Shown one piece after another: positions 40,050 through 52,724 of a stretch of DNA of 64,000 nt. Under the pieces are notes generated by a model. The model searched no databases. It had not been told where the DNA came from and saw only the letters and a list, made by a program, of their open reading frames with translations. Both the position numbers and the translations under genes were made by a program. Every line of letters starts with the position of its first letter. Within the stretch, counting starts at the first letter, position 1. This stretch comes from Streptomyces aurantiogriseus (GTDB lineage: Bacteria > Actinomycetota > Actinomycetes > Streptomycetales > Streptomycetaceae), in the NCBI RefSeq assembly GCF_014649375.1, contig NZ_BMSX01000013.1, positions 237,831 to 301,830 on the forward strand. Direction: 5' to 3'.

Positions 40050-41321
40050 ATGCGGCGTGGCATAGCGGCCACCGCGCTGGTGGCGTCCCTCGCCCTCGCG
40101 GCGACGGCCTGCGGCGGAAGCGACAGCGGCGACTCGGCCGACGGCCCGGTCACCATCACCTGGTGGGACACCTCCAACGCCACCAACGAGGCGCCGACGT
40201 ACCAGGCCTTGGTCAAGGAGTTCGAGGCCGCCAACAAGGACATCAAGGTCAAGTACGTCAACGTCCAGTTCGACCAGGCGCAGAACAAGTTCGACACCGC
40301 CGCCGGCTCCAAGGGCGCCCCGGACGTGCTGCGCTCCGAGGTCGGCTGGACCCCCGCCTTCGCCAAGAAGGGCTTCTTCCTGCCGCTGGACGGCACCGAG
40401 GCCCTCGCCGAGCAGGACAAGTTCAAGTCCAACCTGATCGAGCAGGCCAAGTACGAGGGCAAGACCTACGGCGTGCCGTTCGTCACCGACACGCTCGCGC
40501 TCGTCTACAACAAGGAGCTCTTCGAGAAGGCCGGCATCACCGCCGCCCCGAAGACCTGGGACGAGCTGAAGACGGCCGCCGCCACCATCAAGGACAAGAC
40601 CGGCGTCGACGGCTACTGGGGCTCCACCCAGGCCTACTACGCCCAGTCCTTCCTCTTCGGCGAGGGCACCGACACCGTCGACGCCGACGCCAAGAAGATC
40701 ACCGTCAACTCGGCGGAGGCGAAGAAGGCGTACGGCACCTGGCTCGGCCTGTTCGACGGCAAGGGCCTGCACAAGGCCGACACCACCGCCGACGCCTACG
40801 CCCACATCCAGGACGCCTTCGTCAACGGCAAGGTCGCCGCGATCATCCAGGGCCCCTGGGAGATCACGAACTTCTACAAGGGCACGGCGTTCAAGGACAA
40901 GGCCAACCTCGGCATCGCCACCGTCCCGGCCGGCTCCACCGGCAAGGCGGGCGCCCCGACCGGCGGCCACAACCTGTCGGTCTACGCCGGCTCGGACGAG
41001 GCGCACCAGAAGGCCGCGCTGAAGTTCGTGAACTTCATGACCTCCGCGAAGTCCCAGGCGACCATCGCCCTGAAGAACTCCACCCTGCCGACCCGCGACG
41101 ACGCCTACACCGACCAGGTCAAGGCCGACCCGGGCATCGCCGGCTACCAGACCGTCCTGTCCGCCGCCCAGCCGCGCCCGGCGCTGCCGGAGTACAGCTC
41201 GCTGTGGGGTCCCCTGGACACCGAGCTGCCCAAGATCGCGGGTGGCAAGGAGTCCCTCGACAAGGGCCTGAGCAGCGCTGAGACCGCCATCGCCAAGCTG
41301 GTGCCGGACTTCAGCAAGTGA
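40050..41321 (+). CDS. malE: Maltose/maltodextrin-binding lipoprotein MalE
   Basis: A 423-residue extracellular solute-binding protein. The lipoprotein signal ends LAATAC with acylated Cys21, anchoring it to the outer face of the membrane. The mature protein is a type I carbohydrate-binding fold with TITWWDTSNA at its start and GLGIATVPAG-like NLGIATVPAGSTGKAG in the second lobe. It would capture maltose and maltodextrins and hand them to MalFG. ATG at 40050 follows AAGGAG. No ATPase gene is in the cluster; Streptomyces sugar importers normally use the shared MsiK ATPase elsewhere. A strong hairpin separates it from malF. Confidence 0.94.
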   Translation: MRRGIAATALVASLALAATACGGSDSGDSADGPVTITWWDTSNATNEAPTYQALVKEFEAANKDIKVKYVNVQFDQAQNKFDTAAGSKGAPDVLRSEVGWTPAFAKKGFFLPLDGTEALAEQDKFKSNLIEQAKYEGKTYGVPFVTDTLALVYNKELFEKAGITAAPKTWDELKTAAATIKDKTGVDGYWGSTQAYYAQSFLFGEGTDTVDADAKKITVNSAEAKKAYGTWLGLFDGKGLHKADTTADAYAHIQDAFVNGKVAAIIQGPWEITNFYKGTAFKDKANLGIATVPAGSTGKAGAPTGGHNLSVYAGSDEAHQKAALKFVNFMTSAKSQATIALKNSTLPTRDDAYTDQVKADPGIAGYQTVLSAAQPRPALPEYSSLWGPLDTELPKIAGGKESLDKGLSSAETAIAKLVPDFSK

Positions 41322-41328
41322 GCCCCGC

Positions 41329-41376
41329 GTGGCCGTCGGATCACCCTGCTCATGGGGGGAGTGATCCGGCGGCCAC
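41329..41376 (+). terminator. Intercistronic hairpin between malE and malF
   Basis: Arms 41329-41344 and 41361-41376 (GTGGCCGTCGGATCAC with GTGATCCGGCGGCCAC) pair at 15 of 16 positions around a 16-nt loop. No T-run follows. It starts 7 bp after the malE stop and 57 bp before malF. It likely stabilises malE mRNA or reduces read-through, giving more binding protein than permease. Confidence 0.78.
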
Positions 41377-41433
41377 CGGCCTGTGCCCAGCCCGCCCCCC
41401 TGATCCGCTGATCTCCGAGAAGGTTGTCGAACC

Positions 41434-42435
41434 ATGACAGTCGCCATCGACCGCGCGACCGGCAAGCGCCGCGGTGACGCGCCGCGGCCCGGGCTGGGTC
41501 AGCGCCTGAAGCACGGATACCAGAAGCACTGGTACGCCTACGTGATGATCGCCCCGGTGGTGATCGTCCTCGGCGTCCTCGTGCTGTATCCGCTGGCGTA
41601 CGGCTTCTACCTCACCCTCACCGACGCCAACAGCCTCAACACGGCCCGCACCATCGGCGTCAACGAGATCGAGGCCACCTACAAGTTCATCGGCCTGGAC
41701 AACTACGCCGACATCCTGTGGGGCGAGACCGCCTACGACCGCTTCTGGTCCCACTTCCTCTGGACGATCGTGTGGACGGCCGCCTGCGTGGCCCTGCACT
41801 ACACCATCGGCCTCGGCCTCGCCCTGCTGCTCAACCAGAAGCTGCGCGGCCGCACCTTCTACCGGCTGATCCTGGTCCTGCCCTGGGCCGTCCCCACCTT
41901 CGTCACCGTCTTCGGCTGGCGGTTCATGCTCGCCGACGGCGGCATCATCAACTCCGGACTCGAGGCGCTGCACCTGCCGACGCCGCTGTGGCTGGAGGAC
42001 ACCTTCTGGCAGCGGTTCGCCGCGATCATGGTCAACACCTGGTGCGGTGTGCCGTTCATGATGGTCTCCCTGCTCGGCGGCCTGCAGTCCATCGACGCCT
42101 CCCTGTACGAGGCCGCCGAGATGGACGGCGCGGGCGCCTGGCAGCGCTTCCGGTACGTCACCCTGCCGGGCCTGCGGTCCGTCAGCTCCACCGTCGTCCT
42201 CCTCGGCGTCATCTGGACCTTCAACCAGTTCGCCGTGATCTTCCTGCTGTTCGGCAACACCGCCCCCGACGCCCAGATCCTTGTCACCTGGGCGTACTAC
42301 CTCGGCTTCGGACAGCAGCCGCGTGACTTCGCTCAGTCGGCCGCCTACGGCATCCTGCTGCTGGCCATCCTGATCGTCTTCACCTCGTTCTACCGCCGCT
42401 GGCTGAACCGCAACGAGCAGCAGCTCGCGATCTGA
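41434..42435 (+). CDS. malF: Maltodextrin ABC permease MalF
   Basis: A 333-residue inner-membrane permease with six or more helices. The cytoplasmic EAA loop appears as SLYEAAEMDGAGAWQRFRYV, the contact site for the ATPase. N-terminal basic residues (GKRRGDAPRPGLGQRLKHGY) precede helix 1. It pairs with MalG to move maltodextrins captured by MalE. ATG at 41434 follows GAGAAGG. malG begins 13 bp after its stop. Confidence 0.94.
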   Translation: MTVAIDRATGKRRGDAPRPGLGQRLKHGYQKHWYAYVMIAPVVIVLGVLVLYPLAYGFYLTLTDANSLNTARTIGVNEIEATYKFIGLDNYADILWGETAYDRFWSHFLWTIVWTAACVALHYTIGLGLALLLNQKLRGRTFYRLILVLPWAVPTFVTVFGWRFMLADGGIINSGLEALHLPTPLWLEDTFWQRFAAIMVNTWCGVPFMMVSLLGGLQSIDASLYEAAEMDGAGAWQRFRYVTLPGLRSVSSTVVLLGVIWTFNQFAVIFLLFGNTAPDAQILVTWAYYLGFGQQPRDFAQSAAYGILLLAILIVFTSFYRRWLNRNEQQLAI

Positions 42436-42448
42436 GGCAGGAGTTTCC

Positions 42449-43357
42449 ATGAGCACGACCACCGTCGAGACCTCCGCCGACGTGACCGAGCAGCGCTCCG
42501 CGGGCCGGCCCGGCAGGGCCCGGGGACGCGGGGAGCGCGGTCCTCTCGCCTCCCTCGTCTCCCACGGTGTCCTGATCGGCGCCGGCCTCATCGCGCTCTT
42601 CCCGATCGCCTGGCTGGTCTTCCTCTCCCTCGGCCCCGACAAGGACGACTACCTCCACCCCGGACGCATCTGGTCCAAGATGACGTTCGACAACTACGCG
42701 TTCGTCCTGCAGGACACGAACTTCTTCGACTGGCTGAAGAGCTCGCTGATCGTCTCGCTGGGCACCACGGTCATCGGTGTGCTGATCGCCGCCACCACCG
42801 GCTACGCGGTCTCCCGCATGCGCTTCCCCGGCTACCGGAAGTTCATGTGGGTGCTGCTGGTCACCCAGATGTTCCCGGTCGCCGTCCTGATGGTGCCGAT
42901 GTACCAGATCCTGTCGGAGCTGCAGCTCATCGACACCTACCTCGGTCTGATCCTCGTCTACTGCTCGACCGCGGTGCCCTACTGCGCCTGGCTGCTCAAG
43001 GGCTACTTCGACACCATCCCCTTCGAGATCGACGAGGCCGGACGGGTCGACGGCCTGACCCCCTTCGGCACCTTCGCGCGGCTGATCCTTCCGCTCGCCA
43101 AGCCGGGCCTCGCGGTCGCCGCGTTCTACAGCTTCATCACGGCCTTCGGCGAGGTCGCCTTCGCCACCACGTTCCTGCTGGACGACGAGAAGTACACGCT
43201 CGCCGTCGGTCTGCAGAGCTTCGTCAGCGAGCACGACGCCCAGCGCAACCTCATGGCCGCCACCGCGGTGCTGATCGCGATACCCGTGTCCGCGTTCTTC
43301 TACCTCGTGCAGAAGAACCTGGTGACGGGCCTGACTGCGGGCGGCACGAAGGGGTGA
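42449..43357 (+). CDS. malG: Maltodextrin ABC permease MalG
   Basis: A 302-residue permease with six predicted helices and the EAA loop FEIDEAGRVDGLTPFGTF, so Glu is present and the first Ala is replaced by Asp-Glu spacing usual in MalG relatives. The C-terminus FFYLVQKNLVTGLTAGGTKG is typical of MalG, whose tail reaches toward the ATPase. ATG at 42449 follows GGCAGGAG. It completes the MalEFG importer. The next gene, aglA, lies 387 bp downstream across a repeat-rich spacer. Confidence 0.94.
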   Translation: MSTTTVETSADVTEQRSAGRPGRARGRGERGPLASLVSHGVLIGAGLIALFPIAWLVFLSLGPDKDDYLHPGRIWSKMTFDNYAFVLQDTNFFDWLKSSLIVSLGTTVIGVLIAATTGYAVSRMRFPGYRKFMWVLLVTQMFPVAVLMVPMYQILSELQLIDTYLGLILVYCSTAVPYCAWLLKGYFDTIPFEIDEAGRVDGLTPFGTFARLILPLAKPGLAVAAFYSFITAFGEVAFATTFLLDDEKYTLAVGLQSFVSEHDAQRNLMAATAVLIAIPVSAFFYLVQKNLVTGLTAGGTKG

Positions 43358-43414
43358 CGCTCCGCAGAGCCGCGATGGGCCGTCAGTTGTCTGCGGCGCC
43401 GTCCTGGCCGGTCG

Positions 43415-43545
43415 CTCCCCCACTCTCGGCTTCTCCCCCGCTCTCGGCTTCTCCCCCACTCTCGGCTTCGCTCGAGCGGGAGGGGCCCCCATGAGCGGGA
43501 GGGGCCCATGAGCGGGAGGGGCCCCCATGAGCGGGAGGGATCCCA
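43415..43545. repeat. Two adjoining short tandem repeat arrays between malG and aglA
   Basis: Array A has three copies of an 18-bp unit with the core CTCTCGGCTT and CTCCCCC (43415-43468). Array B has four copies of a 17-19 bp unit GAGCGGGAGGGGCCC(CC)AT (43474-43545, the last degenerate). CTCGAG joins them. The C-rich A array and G-rich B array are partly complementary and could pair. The whole spacer 43358-43744 has no supported gene. Confidence 0.8.
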
Positions 43546-43576
43546 CCGCGGCGGAGCCGCACAGCGACACAGCCCC

Positions 43577-43593
43577 GCGCCCCTCTGGGGCGC
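43577..43593. terminator. Short GC hairpin in the malG-aglA spacer
   Basis: Arms GCGCCCC (43577-43583) and GGGGCGC (43587-43593) flank TCT. The surroundings (CGGAGCCGCACAGCGACACA) resemble a repeat that I recall as frequent between Streptomyces genes. It may end or process the malEFG message. There is no T-run. Confidence 0.5.
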
Positions 43594-43744
43594 TGCACAC
43601 TCCCGCGTGCTTTGCCACGCGGGTGGCGGCCGCGGTGTCCATCCGACCCCGCCGGCACCGCGGCCGCCTCATCACCTCGTCACCCGCCCTCCGAATCCAA
43701 GACCCCCCATGACCGCAACTCCGTTACGTACCACCAAGGACGCC

Positions 43745-45439
43745 ATGAGCCAGCAGCACTCTGCCGCACCGGCCCCGACCTCCCGGCCCGCCTCGGCCGT
43801 CGCCACCGTCGCCCAGCGCCGTGACTGGTGGCGGGACGCGGTGATCTACCAGGTGTATCCGCGCAGCTTCGCCGACAGCAACGGCGACGGCATGGGCGAC
43901 CTGGAAGGCGTACGCTCCCGCCTCCCGTACCTGCGCGACCTCGGCGTGGACGCCGTGTGGCTCAGCCCCTTCTACGCCTCCCCGCAGGCCGACGCCGGCT
44001 ACGACGTAGCCGACTACCGGGCCGTCGACCCCATGTTCGGCAACCTCCTCGACGCCGACGCGCTCATCCGCGACGCCCACGAACTGGGCCTGCGGATCAT
44101 CGTCGACCTCGTCCCCAACCACTCCTCCGACCAGCACGAGTGGTTCAAGCGGGCGGTCGCCGAGGGCTCCGGATCGCCCCTGCGCGAGCGCTACCACTTC
44201 CGGCCCGGCAAGGGCCGCGAGGGCGAACTGCCGCCCAACGACTGGGAGTCCATCTTCGGCGGGCCCGCGTGGACGCGGGTCACCGAGCCCGACGGCACCC
44301 CCGGCGAGTGGTACCTCCACCTCTTCGCCCCCGAGCAGCCCGACTTCAACTGGGAACACCCGGCGGTGGGGGACGAGTTCCGCTCGATCCTGCGCTTCTG
44401 GCTCGACATGGGCGTCGACGGCTTCCGTATCGACGTGGCGCACGGCCTGGTGAAGGCGGAGGGGCTCCCGGACCTCGGATCCCACGATCAACTCAAGCTG
44501 CTGGGCAACGATGTCATGCCGTTCTTCGACCAGGACGGTGTCCACGAGATCTACCGGCAGTGGCGCACGATCCTCGACGAGTACTCGGGTGAGCGCATCT
44601 TCGTCGCCGAGGCGTGGACGCCGACCGTCGAGCGCACCGCCAACTACGTTCGCCCCGACGAGCTCCACCAAGCCTTCAACTTCCAGTACCTGAGCACCGA
44701 GTGGGACGCGGAGGAGCTGCGTACGGTCGTCGACCGCACCCTGGAGGCGATGCGTCCCGTCGGCGCCCCCGCCACCTGGGTCCTCTCCAACCACGACGTG
44801 ACGCGGCACGCCACCCGCTTCGCCAACCCGCCCGGCCTCGGCACCCAGATCCGCACCGCCGGCGACCGCGAGCTGGGCCTGAGGCGCGCCCGGGCGGCCA
44901 CCCTCCTCATGCTGGCGCTGCCCGGTTCGGCGTACGTCTACCAGGGCGAGGAGCTGGGCCTGCCGGACGTCGTCGACCTCCCGGACGAGGTGCGCCAGGA
45001 CCCCGCGTACTTCCGGGGCGCCGGCCAGGACGGCTTCCGCGACGGCTGCCGTGTCCCGATCCCGTGGACGCGCGAGGGCTCGTCGTACGGCTTCGGCAGT
45101 GGGGGCAGCTGGCTGCCGCAGCCGGAGAGCTGGGGCGAACTGAGCGTGGAGGCGCAGGACGGCGTGCCGGGCTCGACGCTGGAGCTGTACCGCGCGGCGC
45201 TGGCCGTCCGCCGCTCCCAGCCCGACCTGGGCGCGGGCGAGTCGGTGGAGTGGCTGCGCGCCCCCGAGGGCGTCCTCGCCTTCCGGCGCGGCGAGTTCGT
45301 CTGCGTCGCCAACACCACGGGCGAGTCGGTGACGACTCCGGCGTACGGTCGTGTGCTGCTCGCGAGCGGTGATCTGACGGAGGCGGACGGCGAGGCGAAG
45401 GTTCCGGCGGACACGACGGTGTGGTTCACGACGGCCTGA
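43745..45439 (+). CDS. aglA: Cytoplasmic alpha-glucosidase (GH13)
   Basis: A 564-residue GH13 enzyme of the oligo-1,6-glucosidase/alpha-glucosidase type. The (beta/alpha)8 core begins WWRDAVIYQVYPRSFADSNG. The nucleophile Asp lies in GFRIDVAH (near 225), the acid Glu in FVAEAWT (near 287) and the stabilising Asp in LSNHDVTRH (near 350). No signal peptide is seen, so it would hydrolyse imported maltodextrins to glucose in the cytoplasm. ATG at 43745 (MSQQHSAAPAPT) has AAGGAC at good distance. ATG at 43709 is an alternative without a site. It follows malEFG as in other streptomycetes. Confidence 0.93.
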   Translation: MSQQHSAAPAPTSRPASAVATVAQRRDWWRDAVIYQVYPRSFADSNGDGMGDLEGVRSRLPYLRDLGVDAVWLSPFYASPQADAGYDVADYRAVDPMFGNLLDADALIRDAHELGLRIIVDLVPNHSSDQHEWFKRAVAEGSGSPLRERYHFRPGKGREGELPPNDWESIFGGPAWTRVTEPDGTPGEWYLHLFAPEQPDFNWEHPAVGDEFRSILRFWLDMGVDGFRIDVAHGLVKAEGLPDLGSHDQLKLLGNDVMPFFDQDGVHEIYRQWRTILDEYSGERIFVAEAWTPTVERTANYVRPDELHQAFNFQYLSTEWDAEELRTVVDRTLEAMRPVGAPATWVLSNHDVTRHATRFANPPGLGTQIRTAGDRELGLRRARAATLLMLALPGSAYVYQGEELGLPDVVDLPDEVRQDPAYFRGAGQDGFRDGCRVPIPWTREGSSYGFGSGGSWLPQPESWGELSVEAQDGVPGSTLELYRAALAVRRSQPDLGAGESVEWLRAPEGVLAFRRGEFVCVANTTGESVTTPAYGRVLLASGDLTEADGEAKVPADTTVWFTTA

Positions 45440-45525
45440 CGGCTCCTCGAAAGTTCTTGCATCAACTTCACACGGCCCGCTGCCTTTTCAGGCGGCGGGC
45501 CTTTAACATCTGCGTCACCGCAAGT

Positions 45526-45545
45526 TTGCTGAAAGATTTCAGCAA
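45526..45545. promoter_or_regulatory. 20-bp palindrome before the alpha-amylase gene
   Basis: Perfect 9-bp arms TTGCTGAAA (45526-45534) and TTTCAGCAA (45537-45545) flank GA, 28 bp before the start. A CTTGCA box lies further up at 45456-45461. Both resemble the sites in the malR-malE region. This is the likely control point for starch induction and glucose repression. Confidence 0.72.
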
Positions 45546-45572
45546 GTGCCTTCAGTGTCGAAGGAACCCCAC

Positions 45573-46958
45573 ATGGTCAGCAGCAGAACCGTTTCCACGA
45601 GTGCCCTCGCCGTCGCGTTCGCCACCGCGGCAGCCCTCCTCGCCCCCGGCACCGCCCAGGCCTCCCCGCCCGGCACCAAGGACGTCACCGCCGTCCTCTT
45701 CGAGTGGAACTTCGCCTCCGTCGCCAAGGAGTGCACCAACACCCTCGGCCCGGCCGGCTACGGATACGTCCAGGTCTCCCCGCCCGCCGAGCACATACAG
45801 GGCGCGCAGTGGTGGACGTCGTACCAGCCGGTCAGCTACAAGATCGCCAGTCGGCTCGGAGACCGTACGGCCTTCCAGAACATGGTGAACACCTGCCACG
45901 CGGCGGGTGTGAAGGTCGTCGTCGACACGGTGATCAACCACATGTCGGCGGGCAGCGGCACGGGGACCGGCGGCTCGTCGTACACGAAGTACAACTACCC
46001 GGGCCTGTACTCGTCGTACGACTTCGACGACTGCACCAGCCAGATCAGCAACTACCAGGACCGCTGGAACGTCCAGCGCTGCGAACTGGTCGGCCTCGCC
46101 GACCTGGACACCGGGGAGTCCTACGTCCGCGGCGCTGTCGCCGGGTACATGAACGACCTGCTCTCGCTCGGCGTCGACGGCTTCCGCATCGACGCGGCCA
46201 AGCACATGGACGCGGCCGACCTGGCCAACATCAAGTCGCGCCTGAACAACCCGTCGGTGTACTGGAAGCAGGAGGTCATCTACGGCAGCGGAGAGGCCGT
46301 CCAGCCCACCGAGTACAAGGGCAACGGGGACGTCCAGGAGTTCCGCTACGCCTACGACGTCAAGCGGGTCTTTAATAACGAGAATCTCGCCTACCTCAAG
46401 AACTACGGCGAGGGCTGGGGCTACATGAGTAGCTCCGTCGCCGGTGTCTTCGTCGACAACCATGACACCGAGCGCAACGGCTCCACCCTGAACTACAAGG
46501 ACGGCGCGAACTACACGCTGGCCAACGTCTTCATGCTCGCCTGGCCCTACGGCGCCCCCGACATCAACTCCGGCTACGAGTGGTCCGACGCGGACGCGGG
46601 CCCGCCCAACGGCGGGGCGGTGAGCGCCTGCTGGCAGAACGGCTGGAAGTGCCAGCACGCCTGGCCGGAGATCAAGTCGATGGTCGCCTTCCGCAACGCC
46701 ACGCGCGGTGAGTCCGTCACCAACTGGTGGGACAACGGCGCCGACGCGATCGCGTTCGGGCGCGGCAGCAAGGGCTACGTCGCGATCAACCACGAGTCGG
46801 GCTCGCTGAGCCGGACGTACCAGACGTCGTTGCCTGCCGGGACGTATTGCAATGTGCAGAACAACATGACCGTGACGGTTAACTCCAGCGGGCAGTTCAC
46901 GGCCACCTTGGGCTCGAACACGGCCCTGGCGATCTACGCAGGGAAGTCGAGTTGCTGA
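45573..46958 (+). CDS. aml: Secreted alpha-amylase (GH13), without starch-binding module
   Basis: A 461-residue secreted enzyme. The signal peptide (about 31 residues) ends GTAQASPP. The catalytic core has the calcium-site VVVDTVINHMSAGSG, nucleophile Asp in GFRIDAAKH (near 204), acid Glu in KQEVIYG (near 232) and VDNHDTERN (near 295), close to animal-type amylases. An AamyC beta domain ends the protein (VTVNSSGQFTATLGSNTALAIYAGKSSC, in part). The C-terminal CBM20 starch-binding module common in Streptomyces amylases is absent. ATG at 45573 follows GAAGGAA. It would cut starch to maltodextrins outside the cell. The following 287 bp separates it from the pullulanase gene. Confidence 0.95.
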   Translation: MVSSRTVSTSALAVAFATAAALLAPGTAQASPPGTKDVTAVLFEWNFASVAKECTNTLGPAGYGYVQVSPPAEHIQGAQWWTSYQPVSYKIASRLGDRTAFQNMVNTCHAAGVKVVVDTVINHMSAGSGTGTGGSSYTKYNYPGLYSSYDFDDCTSQISNYQDRWNVQRCELVGLADLDTGESYVRGAVAGYMNDLLSLGVDGFRIDAAKHMDAADLANIKSRLNNPSVYWKQEVIYGSGEAVQPTEYKGNGDVQEFRYAYDVKRVFNNENLAYLKNYGEGWGYMSSSVAGVFVDNHDTERNGSTLNYKDGANYTLANVFMLAWPYGAPDINSGYEWSDADAGPPNGGAVSACWQNGWKCQHAWPEIKSMVAFRNATRGESVTNWWDNGADAIAFGRGSKGYVAINHESGSLSRTYQTSLPAGTYCNVQNNMTVTVNSSGQFTATLGSNTALAIYAGKSSC

Positions 46959-47245
46959 GTCCCCTGCTGCGGTGTGGGTCTGCCACGCCCTACGGCGGCC
47001 GAGTTGCAGAAGCGGGATCTGCCCATCGACCAGTGCCGTCTGCAGTACCTGTACCAGGCATGGACCCCCTCGCATCCGGTCCGTACAACACCCTCCCCTG
47101 GCGGCTCGCCCTGCTGACGCAGGCCAACCCCAGCTGCTGAAAGGCCTTTCCCTTACTTTCAGGACTCTTGCTGTAAGCCTTACGGCGGCGATACGGTCGC
47201 GCGGGGTCGGACCCATGTAGAGCCGCAATCGCAAGGAGCCCATCT
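46959..47245. other. Amylase-pullulanase spacer with regulatory repeats
   Basis: No gene is supported. A rightward frame at about 46970-47115 reads PTAAELQKRDLPIDQC and looks faintly protein-like but is short and has no start. Near the right end, CTGAAAG (47138-47144) and CTTTCAG (47157-47163) form an inverted repeat, with the palindrome GAAAGGCCTTTC between, then CTTGCTGTAAG. These resemble the amylase operator and probably control the pullulanase gene. Confidence 0.55.
47138..47163. promoter_or_regulatory. Probable starch-regulon operator before pullulanase
   Basis: CTGAAAG and CTTTCAG arms are separated by 12 bp and share the TGAAA/TTTCA half-site with the amylase palindrome. GAAAGGCCTTTC lies within the left part. 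It is about 83 bp before the GTG start. Confidence 0.58.
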
Positions 47246-52654
<5,409 letters not shown>

Positions 52655-52669
52655 CAGGGGCATTACCTT

Positions 52670-52703
52670 GGTGGAGCGGACCGGGATCCCGGTCCGCTCC
52701 ACC
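52670..52703 (+). terminator. Perfect 34-bp palindrome after pulA
   Basis: The 17-bp half-site GGTGGAGCGGACCGGGA is followed directly by its complement, with GGGATCCC at the centre. It lies 15 bp after the pulA stop and 21 bp before the next start. As RNA it would form a very stable hairpin, but no T-run follows. It could also bind a dimeric protein before the phosphatase gene. Confidence 0.7.
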
Positions 52704-52724
52704 GGCGTGTCCGAGGGCTGACAG

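Noticed and set aside
39817..40065. 82-codon open frame across the malR-malE spacer
   Set aside because: It covers the promoter and operator repeats, has no ribosome site and ends inside malE; composition is that of a non-coding GC-rich frame.
43415..43545. Spaced repeats between malG and aglA considered as a CRISPR array
   Set aside because: Units are 17-19 bp and directly adjoining, without unique spacers and with no cas genes nearby.
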